A DNA stretch of 64,000 bases from an uncultured Oscillospiraceae bacterium. Lineage in GTDB: Bacteria > Bacillota > Clostridia > Oscillospirales > Oscillospiraceae. The stretch spans positions 213,767 through 277,766 of the forward strand of contig CANQVO010000001.1 in the NCBI GenBank assembly GCA_947627325.1, given 5' to 3'. Below are positions 34,335-44,278 of this stretch, piece after piece (within the stretch, counting starts at the first letter, position 1; each line of letters begins with the position of its first letter). The translations under genes and the position numbers were made by a program. The notes beneath the pieces are model-generated. The model did not search any database, was not told the origin of the DNA, and saw only the letters and a list, made by a program, of their open reading frames with translations.

Positions 34335-35426
34335 TCAGTTGTCGATACCCCGGGAGACCAGGTATTTCTTCACCATCAGCGCCACCTTGAAGGTGATGGC
34401 GTCGTCAAATTCCCGCAGGTCCAGGCCCGTGAGCTTCTTGATCTTCTCCAGCCGGTAGACCAGGGTGTTGCGGTGGACAAAGAGCTTGCGGGCGGTCTCG
34501 GATACGTTCAGGTTGTTCTCAAAGAACTTGTTGATGGTAAAGAGGGTCTCCTGGTCCAGCGCGTCGATGGGGTTTTTCTTAAAGACCTCTTGCAGGAACA
34601 TCTCGCACAGGGTGGCGGGCAGCTGGTAGATCAGCCGGCCGATGCCCAGGTTTTCGTAGTTGATGACGGCGATCTCGGTGTTGAAGACCTTGCCCACCTC
34701 GATGGCCACCCCGGCCTCCTTGCAGGAGCGGCCCAGGTCCCGCAGGTGGGGGGCCACGGTGCCGATGCCGATGACGCACTTGACGTGGAGCTCCTCCTCC
34801 AGCTGCTCCTGCATCTGGGTGGCGATGCGGTGGAGTTCCTTGGCGTCCCAGTTCTCCTCCAGGGCCTTGACCACGGCGATGTCCGTGTCGCTCAGGGAGA
34901 GGACGAAGTCGGACTGCTTGTCGGGGAACAGGCCCTGGATCAGGTCGATGGCGCCGGGGTCCCCCTCGGGGACCATGCGGATGAGGAAGACGGTCCAGGG
35001 GTGCTCGTCGGGGAAGTGGAGCTCCCGGGCCCGGACGTAGATGTCGCCCACCAAAATATTGTCGGTGATGATGTTTTTCACAAAGGTGGCCCGGTCGTGC
35101 TTTTCCTCGTAAGACGCCTTGGCCCCGTTGAGGGCCACGGCGGCCAGACCGCAGAGGCTCTGGGCCTCCTCCCCCTCCCCGCCGATGAAGGCGGCGTAGT
35201 CGTAGAGGGTGCTCCAGCCCGACAGGGCGCGGAAGAGCTTGCCGTCCACATTCACATAGGCGCTGTCATGGCGGTTGATGGCCTCGGCCACGTGGGGCCA
35301 GCGCTCCCCCACCATGCTTAGATCGGTGCAGGCCACCACCGCGCCCTCTCCGTCCACCACGCCTAGGGGCAACTTGGTGCAGTCCTTCATCTGAAGGATC
35401 ACGCTTTGAAAGATGCGGCTGGACAT
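34335..35426 (-). CDS. CdaR/PucR-type transcriptional regulator
   Basis: 363 aa. The N-terminal half is a sensor-like domain (LPLGVVDGEGAVVACTD, LCGLAAVALNG). A GGDEF-like central region follows. The C-terminus is the PucR-type helix-turn-helix (FFENNLNVSETARKLFVHRNTLVYRLEKIKKLTG, about 305-340). Relatives sense diacids, purines or stress. It has its own consensus promoter (35517-35545) and heads the run into ftsEX, so it could affect expression of the division genes by read-through. The effector is unknown. Confidence 0.8.
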   Translation of the reverse strand: MSSRIFQSVILQMKDCTKLPLGVVDGEGAVVACTDLSMVGERWPHVAEAINRHDSAYVNVDGKLFRALSGWSTLYDYAAFIGGEGEEAQSLCGLAAVALNGAKASYEEKHDRATFVKNIITDNILVGDIYVRARELHFPDEHPWTVFLIRMVPEGDPGAIDLIQGLFPDKQSDFVLSLSDTDIAVVKALEENWDAKELHRIATQMQEQLEEELHVKCVIGIGTVAPHLRDLGRSCKEAGVAIEVGKVFNTEIAVINYENLGIGRLIYQLPATLCEMFLQEVFKKNPIDALDQETLFTINKFFENNLNVSETARKLFVHRNTLVYRLEKIKKLTGLDLREFDDAITFKVALMVKKYLVSRGIDN

Positions 35427-35483
35427 GGGTGTCCCCCTCCTTAACCCTCACACAGGTTCCTGATATTCTCTTCCTTTCCGTCG

Positions 35484-35580
35484 TCAACTCGACGAAAAAT
35501 TTTACCGAGTATGCCCATTATACTGGAAGTTGGGAAAGAGTTCAATAGGTTTTGCAAAAAAATTTGTTCAATTCGACGAA
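35484..35580. promoter_or_regulatory. Direct repeats TCAAYTCGACGAA flanking the CdaR-like promoter
   Basis: TCAACTCGACGAA at 35484-35496 and TCAATTCGACGAA at 35568-35580 are 12/13 identical, in the same orientation and 84 bp apart, close to eight helical turns. The first lies in the leader, the second upstream of the -35 box. The first is also an inverted repeat (TCGTC-N5-GACGA). They are likely binding sites for a regulator, possibly the CdaR-like protein itself. Confidence 0.5.
35517..35545 (-). promoter_or_regulatory. Sigma-A promoter of the CdaR-like regulator
   Basis: On the minus strand TTGAAC (35540-35545), 17-bp spacer, TATAAT (35517-35522), about 90 bp before the ATG. Confidence 0.85.
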
Positions 35581-36296
35581 GCGCCGCCCCCCGGGCCCTC
35601 CGCCGCCGCCAGCAGGGCGGCCACCTCCTCCCGGGTCAGAGGCCGGAAGGCCCCGGGCGCCAGCCCGGGGTCCAGCGTCAGGGGCCCAAAGGCCACCCGG
35701 GTCAGATGCCGCACCGGCTTGCCCCGGGCCGCGCACATCCGCTTGACCTGGTGGTACTTCCCCTCCCCCAGGGTCACAAGCCCCTGGCCGGGGCCGGTGG
35801 GCCGCAGAGTGGCGGGGCGGCACATCTGCCCGTCCGCCAGGGTCATGCCGTCGGCGAAAGCGGCCACATCCTCCGCGTCAAACGTCCCCTCCACCTCCAC
35901 GGCGTAGGTCTTGTCCACGTGGAAGCGGGGGGAGAGCAGGCGGTGGGCCAGCGGGCCGTCGTCGGTGAGGAGGAGCAGGCCGGTGGCGTCCTTATCCAGC
36001 CGCCCCACCGGGAAGAGGGCCCGGCGGCGGAGGTCGTCGGGGAGGAGCTCCAGCACCGTCCGCTCCCGCCGGTCCTCCGTGGCCGAGACCACGCCGGCGG
36101 GCTTGTGGAGCATCAGGTAGACAAAGCCCCCGCCCAGGACCTGACCGTCCACGGCGATCTCCGCCTCCGGCGGGCACTTCTCCTCCGGGCGGGCGGCCAC
36201 CCGCCCGTCCACCGTCACCCGCCCCCGGCGGATCAGCTCCCGGGCGTCCTTGCGGCCGTAGCCCGCCTGGCTCAGCCGTTTATCCAACCGCTCCAT
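35568..36296 (-). CDS. RsuA/RluB-family rRNA pseudouridine synthase
   Basis: 242 aa from ATG 36296 (in-frame upstream start at 36317 lacks an SD). An S4 RNA-binding domain (MERLDKRLSQAGYGRKDARELI) comes first. The catalytic motif GRLDKDATGLLLLTDDG with its Asp follows, then YHQVKRMCAARGKPV. These enzymes make one pseudouridine in 16S or 23S rRNA; which one cannot be told by eye. The C-terminal EGPGGGASSN tail is short and disordered. Confidence 0.9.
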   Translation of the reverse strand: MERLDKRLSQAGYGRKDARELIRRGRVTVDGRVAARPEEKCPPEAEIAVDGQVLGGGFVYLMLHKPAGVVSATEDRRERTVLELLPDDLRRRALFPVGRLDKDATGLLLLTDDGPLAHRLLSPRFHVDKTYAVEVEGTFDAEDVAAFADGMTLADGQMCRPATLRPTGPGQGLVTLGEGKYHQVKRMCAARGKPVRHLTRVAFGPLTLDPGLAPGAFRPLTREEVAALLAAAEGPGGGASSN

Positions 36297-36389
36297 CCCC
36301 CGCACCCCCTTCGGCAAAAACTCCTTTCATATATCATACCACACCCACATAGAAATTGCTCAGGATATTTTGAAGGGGCGATGTTGACC

Positions 36390-36917
36390 ATGATCATTTA
36401 CACGGCAAAGCTGAACCGAAGGCGGCTGGCGGCGGGGGGCGTCACCGCGCTGGTGCTGGTGTGCGCCCTGGCGGTGCTGTTTGGCGTCTTCGACCGGGGC
36501 TCCACCAGCGCGGGGGAGGTCATCTCCCCCAAAAAGCTCCGCACCGCCGAGGACCGGCTGAGCTTCCTGGGGTCCTACGGGTGGCTGGTGCGGGAGGAGC
36601 CCCTGGCGGTGGAGGAGATCCTCATCCCCAAGGAGATGGGCCCGGAGTACGACGACTACCTGGCCCTCCAGAGCCAGCAGGGCTTCGACCTGCAAAAGTA
36701 CGCGGGCAAGCGGGTCCGGCGCTATACCTATGAGATCCTAAACTACCCCACCGGGGAGACCGGGGTCCAGGCGTCCTTGCTCATCTACAAAAACACCGTG
36801 GTGGGGGCGGACGTCCTCTCCCCCGCCCTGGACGGCTTTATCCACGGCCTGGAGATGCCCCAGGCCGCCCCGTCCCCACAGACAGCGCAAAAAACAGCGG
36901 TTCAGGAGTTGTCCTGA
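36390..36917 (+). CDS. DUF4830-type membrane-anchored protein
   Basis: 175 aa from ATG 36390 (SD GAAGGGG about 11 nt before); ATG 36381 is also possible. TM helix at about 14-34 (AAGGVTALVLVCALAVLFGVF). The external part contains the pattern I associate with DUF4830: RLSFLGSYGWLV, then YDDYLALQSQQGFDLQKYAGK and a Tyr-rich strand. Function unknown. Its stop codon lies inside the terminator hairpin, and it converges with the spoVA genes. Confidence 0.7.
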   Translation: MIIYTAKLNRRRLAAGGVTALVLVCALAVLFGVFDRGSTSAGEVISPKKLRTAEDRLSFLGSYGWLVREEPLAVEEILIPKEMGPEYDDYLALQSQQGFDLQKYAGKRVRRYTYEILNYPTGETGVQASLLIYKNTVVGADVLSPALDGFIHGLEMPQAAPSPQTAQKTAVQELS

Positions 36918-36932
36918 ACCGCTTGTTTTTTT
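36897..36932 (+). terminator. Terminator of the DUF4830-type gene
   Basis: Perfect 11-bp stem GCGGTTCAGGA / TCCTGAACCGC, loop GTTG, followed by TTGTTTTTTT. The stop codon TGA is part of the stem. Confidence 0.92.
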
Positions 36933-36989
36933 GCCGGTATGACCGCGCCGGAGGTAGATCAGGGCTCCGTCCCGCCCGCCGCCTTTTTC

Positions 36990-37343
36990 CTATTTGGACT
37001 TGGGCTTGCAGAGGAGGGCGACGCATAGGGCGAAGAAGATGGCCGCGCCCACGCCCGCGGCGGTGGCGGTGAGGGGGCCGGTGAACAGGCCCAGCCAGCC
37101 CTTTTCCGCCACCGCCCGGGCGGTGCCCCGGGCCAGGGCGTAGCCAAAGCCGGTGAGGGGCACGGTGGCCCCCGCCCCGGCCCACTCCACCAGCTTGGGG
37201 TAGACCCCGATGGCGGTGAGGAACACCCCGGAGACCACGTAGGTGGTCAGGATCCGGGCGGGGGTGAGCTTGGTCTTGTCGATGAGGATCTGTCCGATGG
37301 CGCACAGAACGCCGCCGCAGAGAAACGCCTTTACATATTCCAT
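36990..37343 (-). CDS. spoVAE: Stage V sporulation protein AE
   Basis: 117 aa, the size of SpoVAEb. Hydrophobic throughout, with four TM helices (EYVKAFLCGGVLCAIGQIL to AAGVGAAIFFALCVALL). SpoVA proteins form the channel in the spore inner membrane that takes up and releases dipicolinic acid. The gene starts 4 bp after spoVAD and should be expressed in the forespore under SigG, though I do not identify that promoter. Confidence 0.92.
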   Translation of the reverse strand: MEYVKAFLCGGVLCAIGQILIDKTKLTPARILTTYVVSGVFLTAIGVYPKLVEWAGAGATVPLTGFGYALARGTARAVAEKGWLGLFTGPLTATAAGVGAAIFFALCVALLCKPKSK

Positions 37344-37347
37344 AACT

Positions 37348-38355
37348 TTACACCTCGATGCTGACGGCGTGGGCGATGGAGGGGATGGACTCCCCCTGCT
37401 GGGTGGAGGTGGGGCTCAAGAGCGCCCCGGTGGGGCAAAAGAGGATCTTCTTCAGCGTCCCCTCCGCCATCTGCCGCAGAAGGTAGCCGTTCAGCACGCT
37501 CCCGGCGCAGCCGCAGCCGGAGCCGCCGCAGTGCACGTCCTGCTGCTGGCGGTCATAGAGCAGGAGGCCGCAGTCGTTGTGACAGCCGGTGAGGTCGTAG
37601 CCCTCGTCCCGGGTGAGCTCCAGCAGGATCTCCCGGCCCAGCTGGCCCAGGTCCCCGGTGGCGATCAGGTCGTAGTAGCTCGGGTCCCGGCCCGTCTCCC
37701 GGAAGTGGGCCGCCAGGGTGTCCGCCGCGGCGGGGGCCATGGCGGCCCCCATGTTGTTGGCGTCCTTGATCCCCTTGTCCACGATGATGCCGGTGGTGAT
37801 GTGGGTCACCCGGGGACCCCGGCCCTCCTGGGCCAGGATCGTACAGCCCGCGGCGGTGGCCGTCCACTGGGCGGTGGGCGTGCGCTGGCCGCCGTAGGCC
37901 AGGGGGTTGCGGTACTGCCGCTCGGCGGTGCAGAAGTGGGAGGAGGTCACCGCCCCCGCCGTCCGGGCGGCGCCCCCGTCGATGAGCAGGGCGGCCAGGG
38001 CGATGGACTCCCCCATGGTGGAGCAGGCCCCGTAGAGCCCCCAGAAGGGCACCTGACTCTCCCGGGCGGCAAAGGAGGAGGAGATGCACTGGTTCAACAG
38101 GTCCCCCGCCAGCAGGTAGTCCAGCTCCTGCCCGGTCCTGCCCCACTTCTCCAGGGCGATCTGGAGGGCCAGCTTCTGCATCTGGCACTCCGCCTTCTCC
38201 CAGCTCTTCTGGCCAAAGGTGTCGTCGTCGGACAGGTGGTCGAAGTACCGCTTCAGCGGCCCCTCCCCCTCCTTTTTGCCCCCCACGGCGGCGTGGGAGA
38301 CCAGATAGACGGGCTTTTCCAGCGCGACGGTCTGCCGCCCCAAACGGTTTGCCAT
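37348..38355 (-). CDS. spoVAD: Stage V sporulation protein AD
   Basis: 335 aa from ATG 38355 (SD AAGGAG 9 nt upstream). The thiolase-like fold of SpoVAD is clear: PVYLVSHAAVGGKKEGEGPL at the start, FWGLYGACSTMGE in the centre and CGGSGCGCAGSVLNGYLL near the end. It binds dipicolinic acid on the cytosolic face of the SpoVA complex. No spoVAC lies upstream; the next gene is divergent. Confidence 0.95.
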   Translation of the reverse strand: MANRLGRQTVALEKPVYLVSHAAVGGKKEGEGPLKRYFDHLSDDDTFGQKSWEKAECQMQKLALQIALEKWGRTGQELDYLLAGDLLNQCISSSFAARESQVPFWGLYGACSTMGESIALAALLIDGGAARTAGAVTSSHFCTAERQYRNPLAYGGQRTPTAQWTATAAGCTILAQEGRGPRVTHITTGIIVDKGIKDANNMGAAMAPAAADTLAAHFRETGRDPSYYDLIATGDLGQLGREILLELTRDEGYDLTGCHNDCGLLLYDRQQQDVHCGGSGCGCAGSVLNGYLLRQMAEGTLKKILFCPTGALLSPTSTQQGESIPSIAHAVSIEV

Positions 38356-38430
38356 GGTCCTCAACTCCTTGCTTTCTCCCCCCTATCCTTTCCCCGCTGG
38401 AAAAAAATATGCGTAGACGAAAATTTCCTC

Positions 38431-38459
38431 TTGTCAAATTGAAAACAATATGTTACAAT
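38431..38459 (+). promoter_or_regulatory. Sigma-A promoter of the C39-like peptidase gene
   Basis: TTGTCA (38431-38436), 17-bp spacer, TACAAT (38454-38459). The heptamer GTTACAA occurs three times in the leader (from 38453, 38480 and 38503), the first overlapping the -10 box, and may be a repeated regulator site. Confidence 0.75.
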
Positions 38460-38521
38460 AAGTGACAAATTCCCGAGAGGTTACAATTCGGTATCAATTC
38501 TGTTACAAAGGAGAAGCGGTG

Positions 38522-39658
38522 ATGAAGAAGCGGTTTCTGACCCTGTTTTTCACCATTCTATTGGCCGTTGTCCTCGCCGCCACCGCGGGGGCCGTGGACG
38601 TGAACGACTCCAGCGTTTTCCTCAAGCAGGAGAACAGCCACACCTGCACCCTCACCTCCGCGGTGATGATGCTCCGGCGCAGGGCGGTGCTGGACGGGGA
38701 CGCCAACTGGCAGGCCACCACCATCGCCTCGGTGAAAAAGGTCGCCTGGCCCGGCGGGCTGGCCTGGAACTTTACATACAACGGCCTGCACGTCACCGTG
38801 GCCCGCAAGAGCGGCGGCTGGGCCGGCGGCTCCCTGGAGACCAAGCGCCAGGCCCTTATCCAACTGCTGGAGACGCACCCGGAGGGCATCGTGGCATACA
38901 GCCCCTCCACCCCCCACGCGGTACTGCTGACCGACTACGACTATGCCACCGGCATTTTCTACTGCTCCGAGCCCGCCCCCACCTACCCCCTGGGCCGGAT
39001 CCCCCTGACCCAGAGCTTTATCAAGGGCGCCGACCAGGACGCCGTGCTGAAGAAGATCGACCAGCTGTGGTACATCGACTACGGCGTCTCCAACGGCGCG
39101 GGCACCGCCGACTGGGCGGTCCCGGCGGCGGTGGAGGAAGCGCCCCAGGAGGAGGTCCAGGAGACGGTCCCCCTGGCCCGGGACGCCGCCCAGGAGGTGG
39201 CCATCGGCGAGACCATGGTCCGGCTCCAGATGTACGCCCTCACCGACGGGCAGGGCAACGACGTGAACTATGTGAAGCTCCGGGAACTGGCCCAGGCCCT
39301 CAACGGCTCGACCTCCCAGTTTGACGTGGGGTACGACGGCGCTGTGGCCCTCACCACCCACACCCCCTACCTGTCCTCCGGCGACAGCGCCAAGGCGGCC
39401 TTCCAGGGCGACCAGCCCTACACCACCCCCGCCGCCCTCACCCTGGTGGACGGCGCGGCCACCCAGGTCAGCGCCATCCAGCTCACCGACCCCCAGGGCG
39501 GCGGCCACATCTACTACAACCTGCGGGACCTGGGCACCATCCTGGGCTACCAGGTGGAGTGGGACCCCAAGGCGGGCATCCGCATCCGCGTGGAGGACGA
39601 TGTGACGGCGGACGAGGACGAGATCCCCGGCGAGGTCCGGCCGGAACTGGAACCGTAA
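38522..39658 (+). CDS. Secreted C39-like cysteine peptidase with a copper-amine-oxidase-N-type stalk domain
   Basis: 378 aa, SD AAAGGAG, signal peptide ending AGA at about residue 23. A papain-like C39 domain covers about 30-185: Cys in NSHTCTLTSAVMMLRR, His in TPHAVLLTDYDYA. After an acidic linker, residues of about 240-360 resemble the wall-associated amine-oxidase N-terminal module (YVKLRELAQALNG ... HIYYNLRDLGTILGYQVEWD). No transporter or peptide precursor is nearby, so it is more likely a surface protease than a bacteriocin processor. Confidence 0.75.
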   Translation: MKKRFLTLFFTILLAVVLAATAGAVDVNDSSVFLKQENSHTCTLTSAVMMLRRRAVLDGDANWQATTIASVKKVAWPGGLAWNFTYNGLHVTVARKSGGWAGGSLETKRQALIQLLETHPEGIVAYSPSTPHAVLLTDYDYATGIFYCSEPAPTYPLGRIPLTQSFIKGADQDAVLKKIDQLWYIDYGVSNGAGTADWAVPAAVEEAPQEEVQETVPLARDAAQEVAIGETMVRLQMYALTDGQGNDVNYVKLRELAQALNGSTSQFDVGYDGAVALTTHTPYLSSGDSAKAAFQGDQPYTTPAALTLVDGAATQVSAIQLTDPQGGGHIYYNLRDLGTILGYQVEWDPKAGIRIRVEDDVTADEDEIPGEVRPELEP

Positions 39659-39661
39659 ACG

Positions 39662-39700
39662 AAAGACCCGGACAGGCCCATGGCCCGTCCGGGTCTTTTT
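39662..39700 (+). terminator. Terminator of the C39-like peptidase gene
   Basis: 12-bp stem AAAGACCCGGAC / GTCCGGGTCTTT with a 13-nt loop and a T-run, 4 bp after the stop codon. Confidence 0.88.
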
Positions 39701-39797
39701 CCGCCCCTCCCCGCCCGCCCGCTTTTCCGGGCCCCTTCCCTTTTTCCCGGTTTGGGTGTATAATGGGGCGGAACACCGCGAGAAAGAAGGGACTTCC

Positions 39798-40520
39798 TTG
39801 TATTTTGAGACGACCTACACCATCGACAGCCGGGACCTGGACTGCTTCAACGTCTGCCGGCCCTCCGCCCTGCTGGGCTACCTCCAGGACGCGGCGGGGC
39901 TGGCCGCCGGACAGTTCGGGTGCACCAACATGGAGATGGTGGACAAGTACCGCCACTGCTGGATGGTCCTCCGGGCCGGGTACACCCTGGAGCGGCCCCT
40001 GCGCTGGGGGGACCAGCTGACCATCAAGACCTGGCACCGGGGCGGGGAGAAGCCCCTGATGTACCGGGACTTCGACCTGTCTGTGGGCGGAGAGCCGGTG
40101 GGCCAGGCGGTGAGCATCTGGGCGCTGGTGGACCTGGCCGACCACTCCCTCACCCGGCCCGACCACTTCCCCGAGTTCGCCGGCACCGACGGCGGGCCCC
40201 TCATCCGGGAGGTCAAGCTGCCCAAGCTCAAGCTGCCCGGGCCCCTGGCCCCGGTCCAGACCCGGACCCTCCATTACAGCGACACCGACGGCAACGGCCA
40301 CGTGAACAACACCCGCTACGCCGACTTCCTCTGCGACGCCGCCGAATTTCAGACCCAGCCCCCCGGCGCCTTTGTCCGCGCCCTGCACATCGACTTTCTG
40401 CGGGAGTGCAAGGCGGGGGAGAGCCTGTCCCTCCTGCTCCGCCGGGAGGGGGAGCGGGCCTACGTCCAGGGTCTGGACGGCGCGGGCGAGGCCCGGTTCC
40501 AGGGATATCTCCAGGCGTAA
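39798..40520 (+). CDS. Acyl-ACP thioesterase (FatA/FatB family)
   Basis: 240 aa from TTG 39798, chosen for the SD AAGAAGGG 7 nt upstream; an in-frame GTG at 39756 overlaps the TATAAT box (39759-39764) and is unlikely. Two hotdog domains: the first begins YFETTYTIDSRDLD, the second has the motif SDTDGNGHVNNTRYADF with the functional Asn and His. It releases fatty acids from acyl carrier protein and so sets acyl chain length. Single gene between two terminators or promoters. Confidence 0.87.
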   Translation: MYFETTYTIDSRDLDCFNVCRPSALLGYLQDAAGLAAGQFGCTNMEMVDKYRHCWMVLRAGYTLERPLRWGDQLTIKTWHRGGEKPLMYRDFDLSVGGEPVGQAVSIWALVDLADHSLTRPDHFPEFAGTDGGPLIREVKLPKLKLPGPLAPVQTRTLHYSDTDGNGHVNNTRYADFLCDAAEFQTQPPGAFVRALHIDFLRECKAGESLSLLLRREGERAYVQGLDGAGEARFQGYLQA

Positions 40521-40551
40521 AAATTTCCACCGCTTTTGGCGCTCTGACCCC

Positions 40552-40580
40552 TTGACTTTTGGCCCGCTACATCGTAGAAT
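40552..40580 (+). promoter_or_regulatory. Sigma-A promoter of guaB
   Basis: TTGACT (40552-40557), 17-bp spacer, TAGAAT (40575-40580), 36 bp before the ATG. The leader is too short for a purine riboswitch. Confidence 0.88.
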
Positions 40581-40586
40581 GGATAA

Positions 40587-42083
<1,497 letters not shown>

Positions 42084-42103
42084 GCGCCCCGCACCACCTC
42101 AAA

Positions 42104-42128
42104 GCGCCCCGGACCGGGGCGCTTTTTT
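42104..42128 (+). terminator. Terminator of guaB
   Basis: 8-bp stem GCGCCCCG / CGGGGCGC, loop GAC, six T, 21 bp after the stop. Confidence 0.92.
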
Positions 42129-42144
42129 GAAAGGACGGTTTTCT

Positions 42145-43746
42145 ATGAGACAGCGTATTTTGGCCGCTCTGCTCTGCCTGGGCCTCCTCCTCACCCCCGC
42201 CTGGGCGGCGGAGGGGGACGGGTATCTGCGGAGCGGCTCTCTGGATATGCCCCCGCTCTCGGTGCGGGAGATCGCCCAAATGCTGGCGGCCAACCCCCTG
42301 GCCTTCTCCGGGGAGACCATGGCCCGCCAGCCCTCCCTCTCCGCCCCCTACGACCCCGGCCAGGTGAGCCAGGCCGCCCTGGACGCCGCCGTGGGCCGCT
42401 TCAACGCCCTGCGGCGGCTGGCGGGGGTGCCGGGGGTGTGGCTGGACGAGGACTACAACGCCCGGGCCCAGTACGGCGCGGTCCTGCTGGCCGCCAACGG
42501 CAGCTTGAGCCACCACCCCGCCCAGCCCGCCGACATGGACGACGACTTCTACGCCCGGGGCCACAACGCCACCTCCAGCTCCAACATCTACCAGGGCACC
42601 AACGCCACCCTGACCCAGGCGGTGGACGCCTTCTTTGACGATTCGGACGGGGGCAACCTGCCCATGCTGGGCCACCGGCGGTGGATGCTCAACCCCACCA
42701 TGTCCAAGACCGGGCTGGGCTTCTCCCCCAGCAACGCCACCTACGGCCCCTACACCTACAACTTCGCCACCCTCTGGGCCTTTGACCGCTCGGGGGACGA
42801 CATCGACTACGACTTCATCGCCTGGCCCGCCTCAGGGAGCTTCCCCGAAAGCCTGTTCCACGCCGACCAGGCCTGGAGCGTGACCCTGAACCCCAGCCGC
42901 TACGCCACGCCCAGCCGGGCCGAACTCACCGTCACCCTCACCCGGGAGGCCGACGGTGCCAGCTGGACCCTCTCCGGGGCCCAGGACTACCCCGCCGCCG
43001 ACCGGGGCGCCTACCTGGGGGTGGACACCGCCAACTACGGCGTGGCCAACGCCATCATCTTCCGCCCGGACCTGGGCGGCGGGGGCTATGAGGGGACGTA
43101 CACCGTCTCCATCCAGGGCCTGAAAGACAGCCGGGGGGAGCCGGTCCCCTTCGCCTACCAGGTGGACTTCTTCGACCCCGACCGCCTGGACGAGCCCCCC
43201 GCCCCCGCCCAGCCCTCCGCCCCCCTCACCGCCTTTGCCGACGTGGCCCCAGGCAGCTGGTACGAGGAGGCGGTGGCCTACGCCGTGGGCCAGGGCCTGT
43301 TCAACGGCGTGGGCGGCGACCGCTTTGACCCCGACGGGCCCATGACCCGCGCCATGGTCATGACCGTGCTGGCCCGCCTGGACGGGGAGGAGACCGCCCC
43401 CCAGTCCCCCCTGGAGAGCTGGGACATCCGGGGTCGCCGCTGGGCGGTGACCAACCGGATCAGCGACGGGCTCAACACCGACAGCGCCATCACCCTGGAG
43501 GAGCTGGCCACCATGCTCTACCGCTACGCCCAGCTGCGCCGCGGCGCCCAGGCCCCCGTCAGCTACCACCTGCCCAACCTCCCCGACGGGAACACCGTCT
43601 CCTCCTGGGCCGCCGACGCAGCCAATTGGGCGGTGGACGAGGGCATCCTCATCGGCGATCAGGACGGCCGCCTCAACCCCCAGCGCACCGCCACCCGGGC
43701 CCAGGTGGCCACCCTCCTGCAGCGGTTCCTGACCGAGTCGGCGTAA
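42145..43746 (+). CDS. Secreted CAP-domain protein with SLH repeats
   Basis: 533 codons plus stop from ATG 42145, SD GAAAGGACGG, signal peptide ending AWA at about residue 21. A CAP (SCP/PR1-like) domain covers about 75-210, with LSHHPAQPADM and GHRRWMLNPTMSKTGLGF as its signature segments. A beta-domain follows. From FADVAPGSWYEEAVAY to the end are three SLH repeats, of which the middle one is degenerate. The role of bacterial CAP domains is unsettled. Wall-bound surface protein; immunity or adhesion roles would be guesses. Confidence 0.85.
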   Translation: MRQRILAALLCLGLLLTPAWAAEGDGYLRSGSLDMPPLSVREIAQMLAANPLAFSGETMARQPSLSAPYDPGQVSQAALDAAVGRFNALRRLAGVPGVWLDEDYNARAQYGAVLLAANGSLSHHPAQPADMDDDFYARGHNATSSSNIYQGTNATLTQAVDAFFDDSDGGNLPMLGHRRWMLNPTMSKTGLGFSPSNATYGPYTYNFATLWAFDRSGDDIDYDFIAWPASGSFPESLFHADQAWSVTLNPSRYATPSRAELTVTLTREADGASWTLSGAQDYPAADRGAYLGVDTANYGVANAIIFRPDLGGGGYEGTYTVSIQGLKDSRGEPVPFAYQVDFFDPDRLDEPPAPAQPSAPLTAFADVAPGSWYEEAVAYAVGQGLFNGVGGDRFDPDGPMTRAMVMTVLARLDGEETAPQSPLESWDIRGRRWAVTNRISDGLNTDSAITLEELATMLYRYAQLRRGAQAPVSYHLPNLPDGNTVSSWAADAANWAVDEGILIGDQDGRLNPQRTATRAQVATLLQRFLTESA

Positions 43747-43820
43747 AGGACGCCCCCCGCCCTCCGGGGCCTTTCCCTTGGCAAGTCGTAAACGGCGGCC
43801 CAGGACAAAACAGCAAAAGA

Positions 43821-43851
43821 AAGCCCCGGCGAGCGGTGCTCGCCGGGGCTT
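43821..43851. terminator. Bidirectional terminator between the CAP/SLH gene and the zinc-ribbon gene
   Basis: 14-bp stem AAGCCCCGGCGAGC / GCTCGCCGGGGCTT with loop GGT. The minus-strand T-rich side (TTCTTTTG) serves the zinc-ribbon gene; TTCTTCG follows on the + side. Confidence 0.85.
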
Positions 43852-43877
43852 CTTCGCTAAAGAGGTCAGACCGCGGT

Positions 43878-44180
43878 TTACTCCTGCACGGGAGCGGCGC
43901 CGTCCTGCTGCTCGCGCATCTTGGCGAAGCAGTCGGAGCAGTAGACGGGGCGGTCGGTCTTGGGCTCGAAGGGGACCCGGGCTTCCTTGCCACAGGCGGC
44001 GCAGGTGGCGGTGAAGTACTCACGGGGGCCACGGGCAGCGGCCTTGCGAGCGTCGCGGCAAGCCTTGCAGCGCTGAGGCTCGTTCTGGAAGCCGCGCTCG
44101 GCGTAGAACTCCTGCTCACCGGCGGTGAACACAAACTCCTGGCCACATTCCTTGCAGATGAGTGTCTTGTCTTCGTACAT
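43878..44180 (-). CDS. Small protein with four CxxC zinc-binding pairs
   Basis: 100 aa. CxxC pairs at C9/C12, C38/C41, C60/C63 and C81/C84, enough for two zinc ions. The start CKECGQEFVFTAGEQEFYAERGF is the common zinc-ribbon of small Firmicute proteins often described as zinc-ribbon-domain containing. Soluble and charged, it may bind nucleic acid or act in an oxidative or translational response. It is 98 bp downstream of sigH on the same strand. Confidence 0.85.
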   Translation of the reverse strand: MYEDKTLICKECGQEFVFTAGEQEFYAERGFQNEPQRCKACRDARKAAARGPREYFTATCAACGKEARVPFEPKTDRPVYCSDCFAKMREQQDGAAPVQE

Positions 44181-44278
44181 GTGATAACCCTCTCTTTTGT
44201 TGCCCTGGCCCGAACGGAAAACCCAAATCGTGCTGGGACGAAATAATATGTGTCTCAGCTTGCGCTGAAATCACCAAG

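Noticed and set aside
35511..36350. + strand open frame leading into the DUF4830-type gene
   Set aside because: It is the antisense of the pseudouridine synthase gene; the real start is near 36390 after an SD and before a TM helix.
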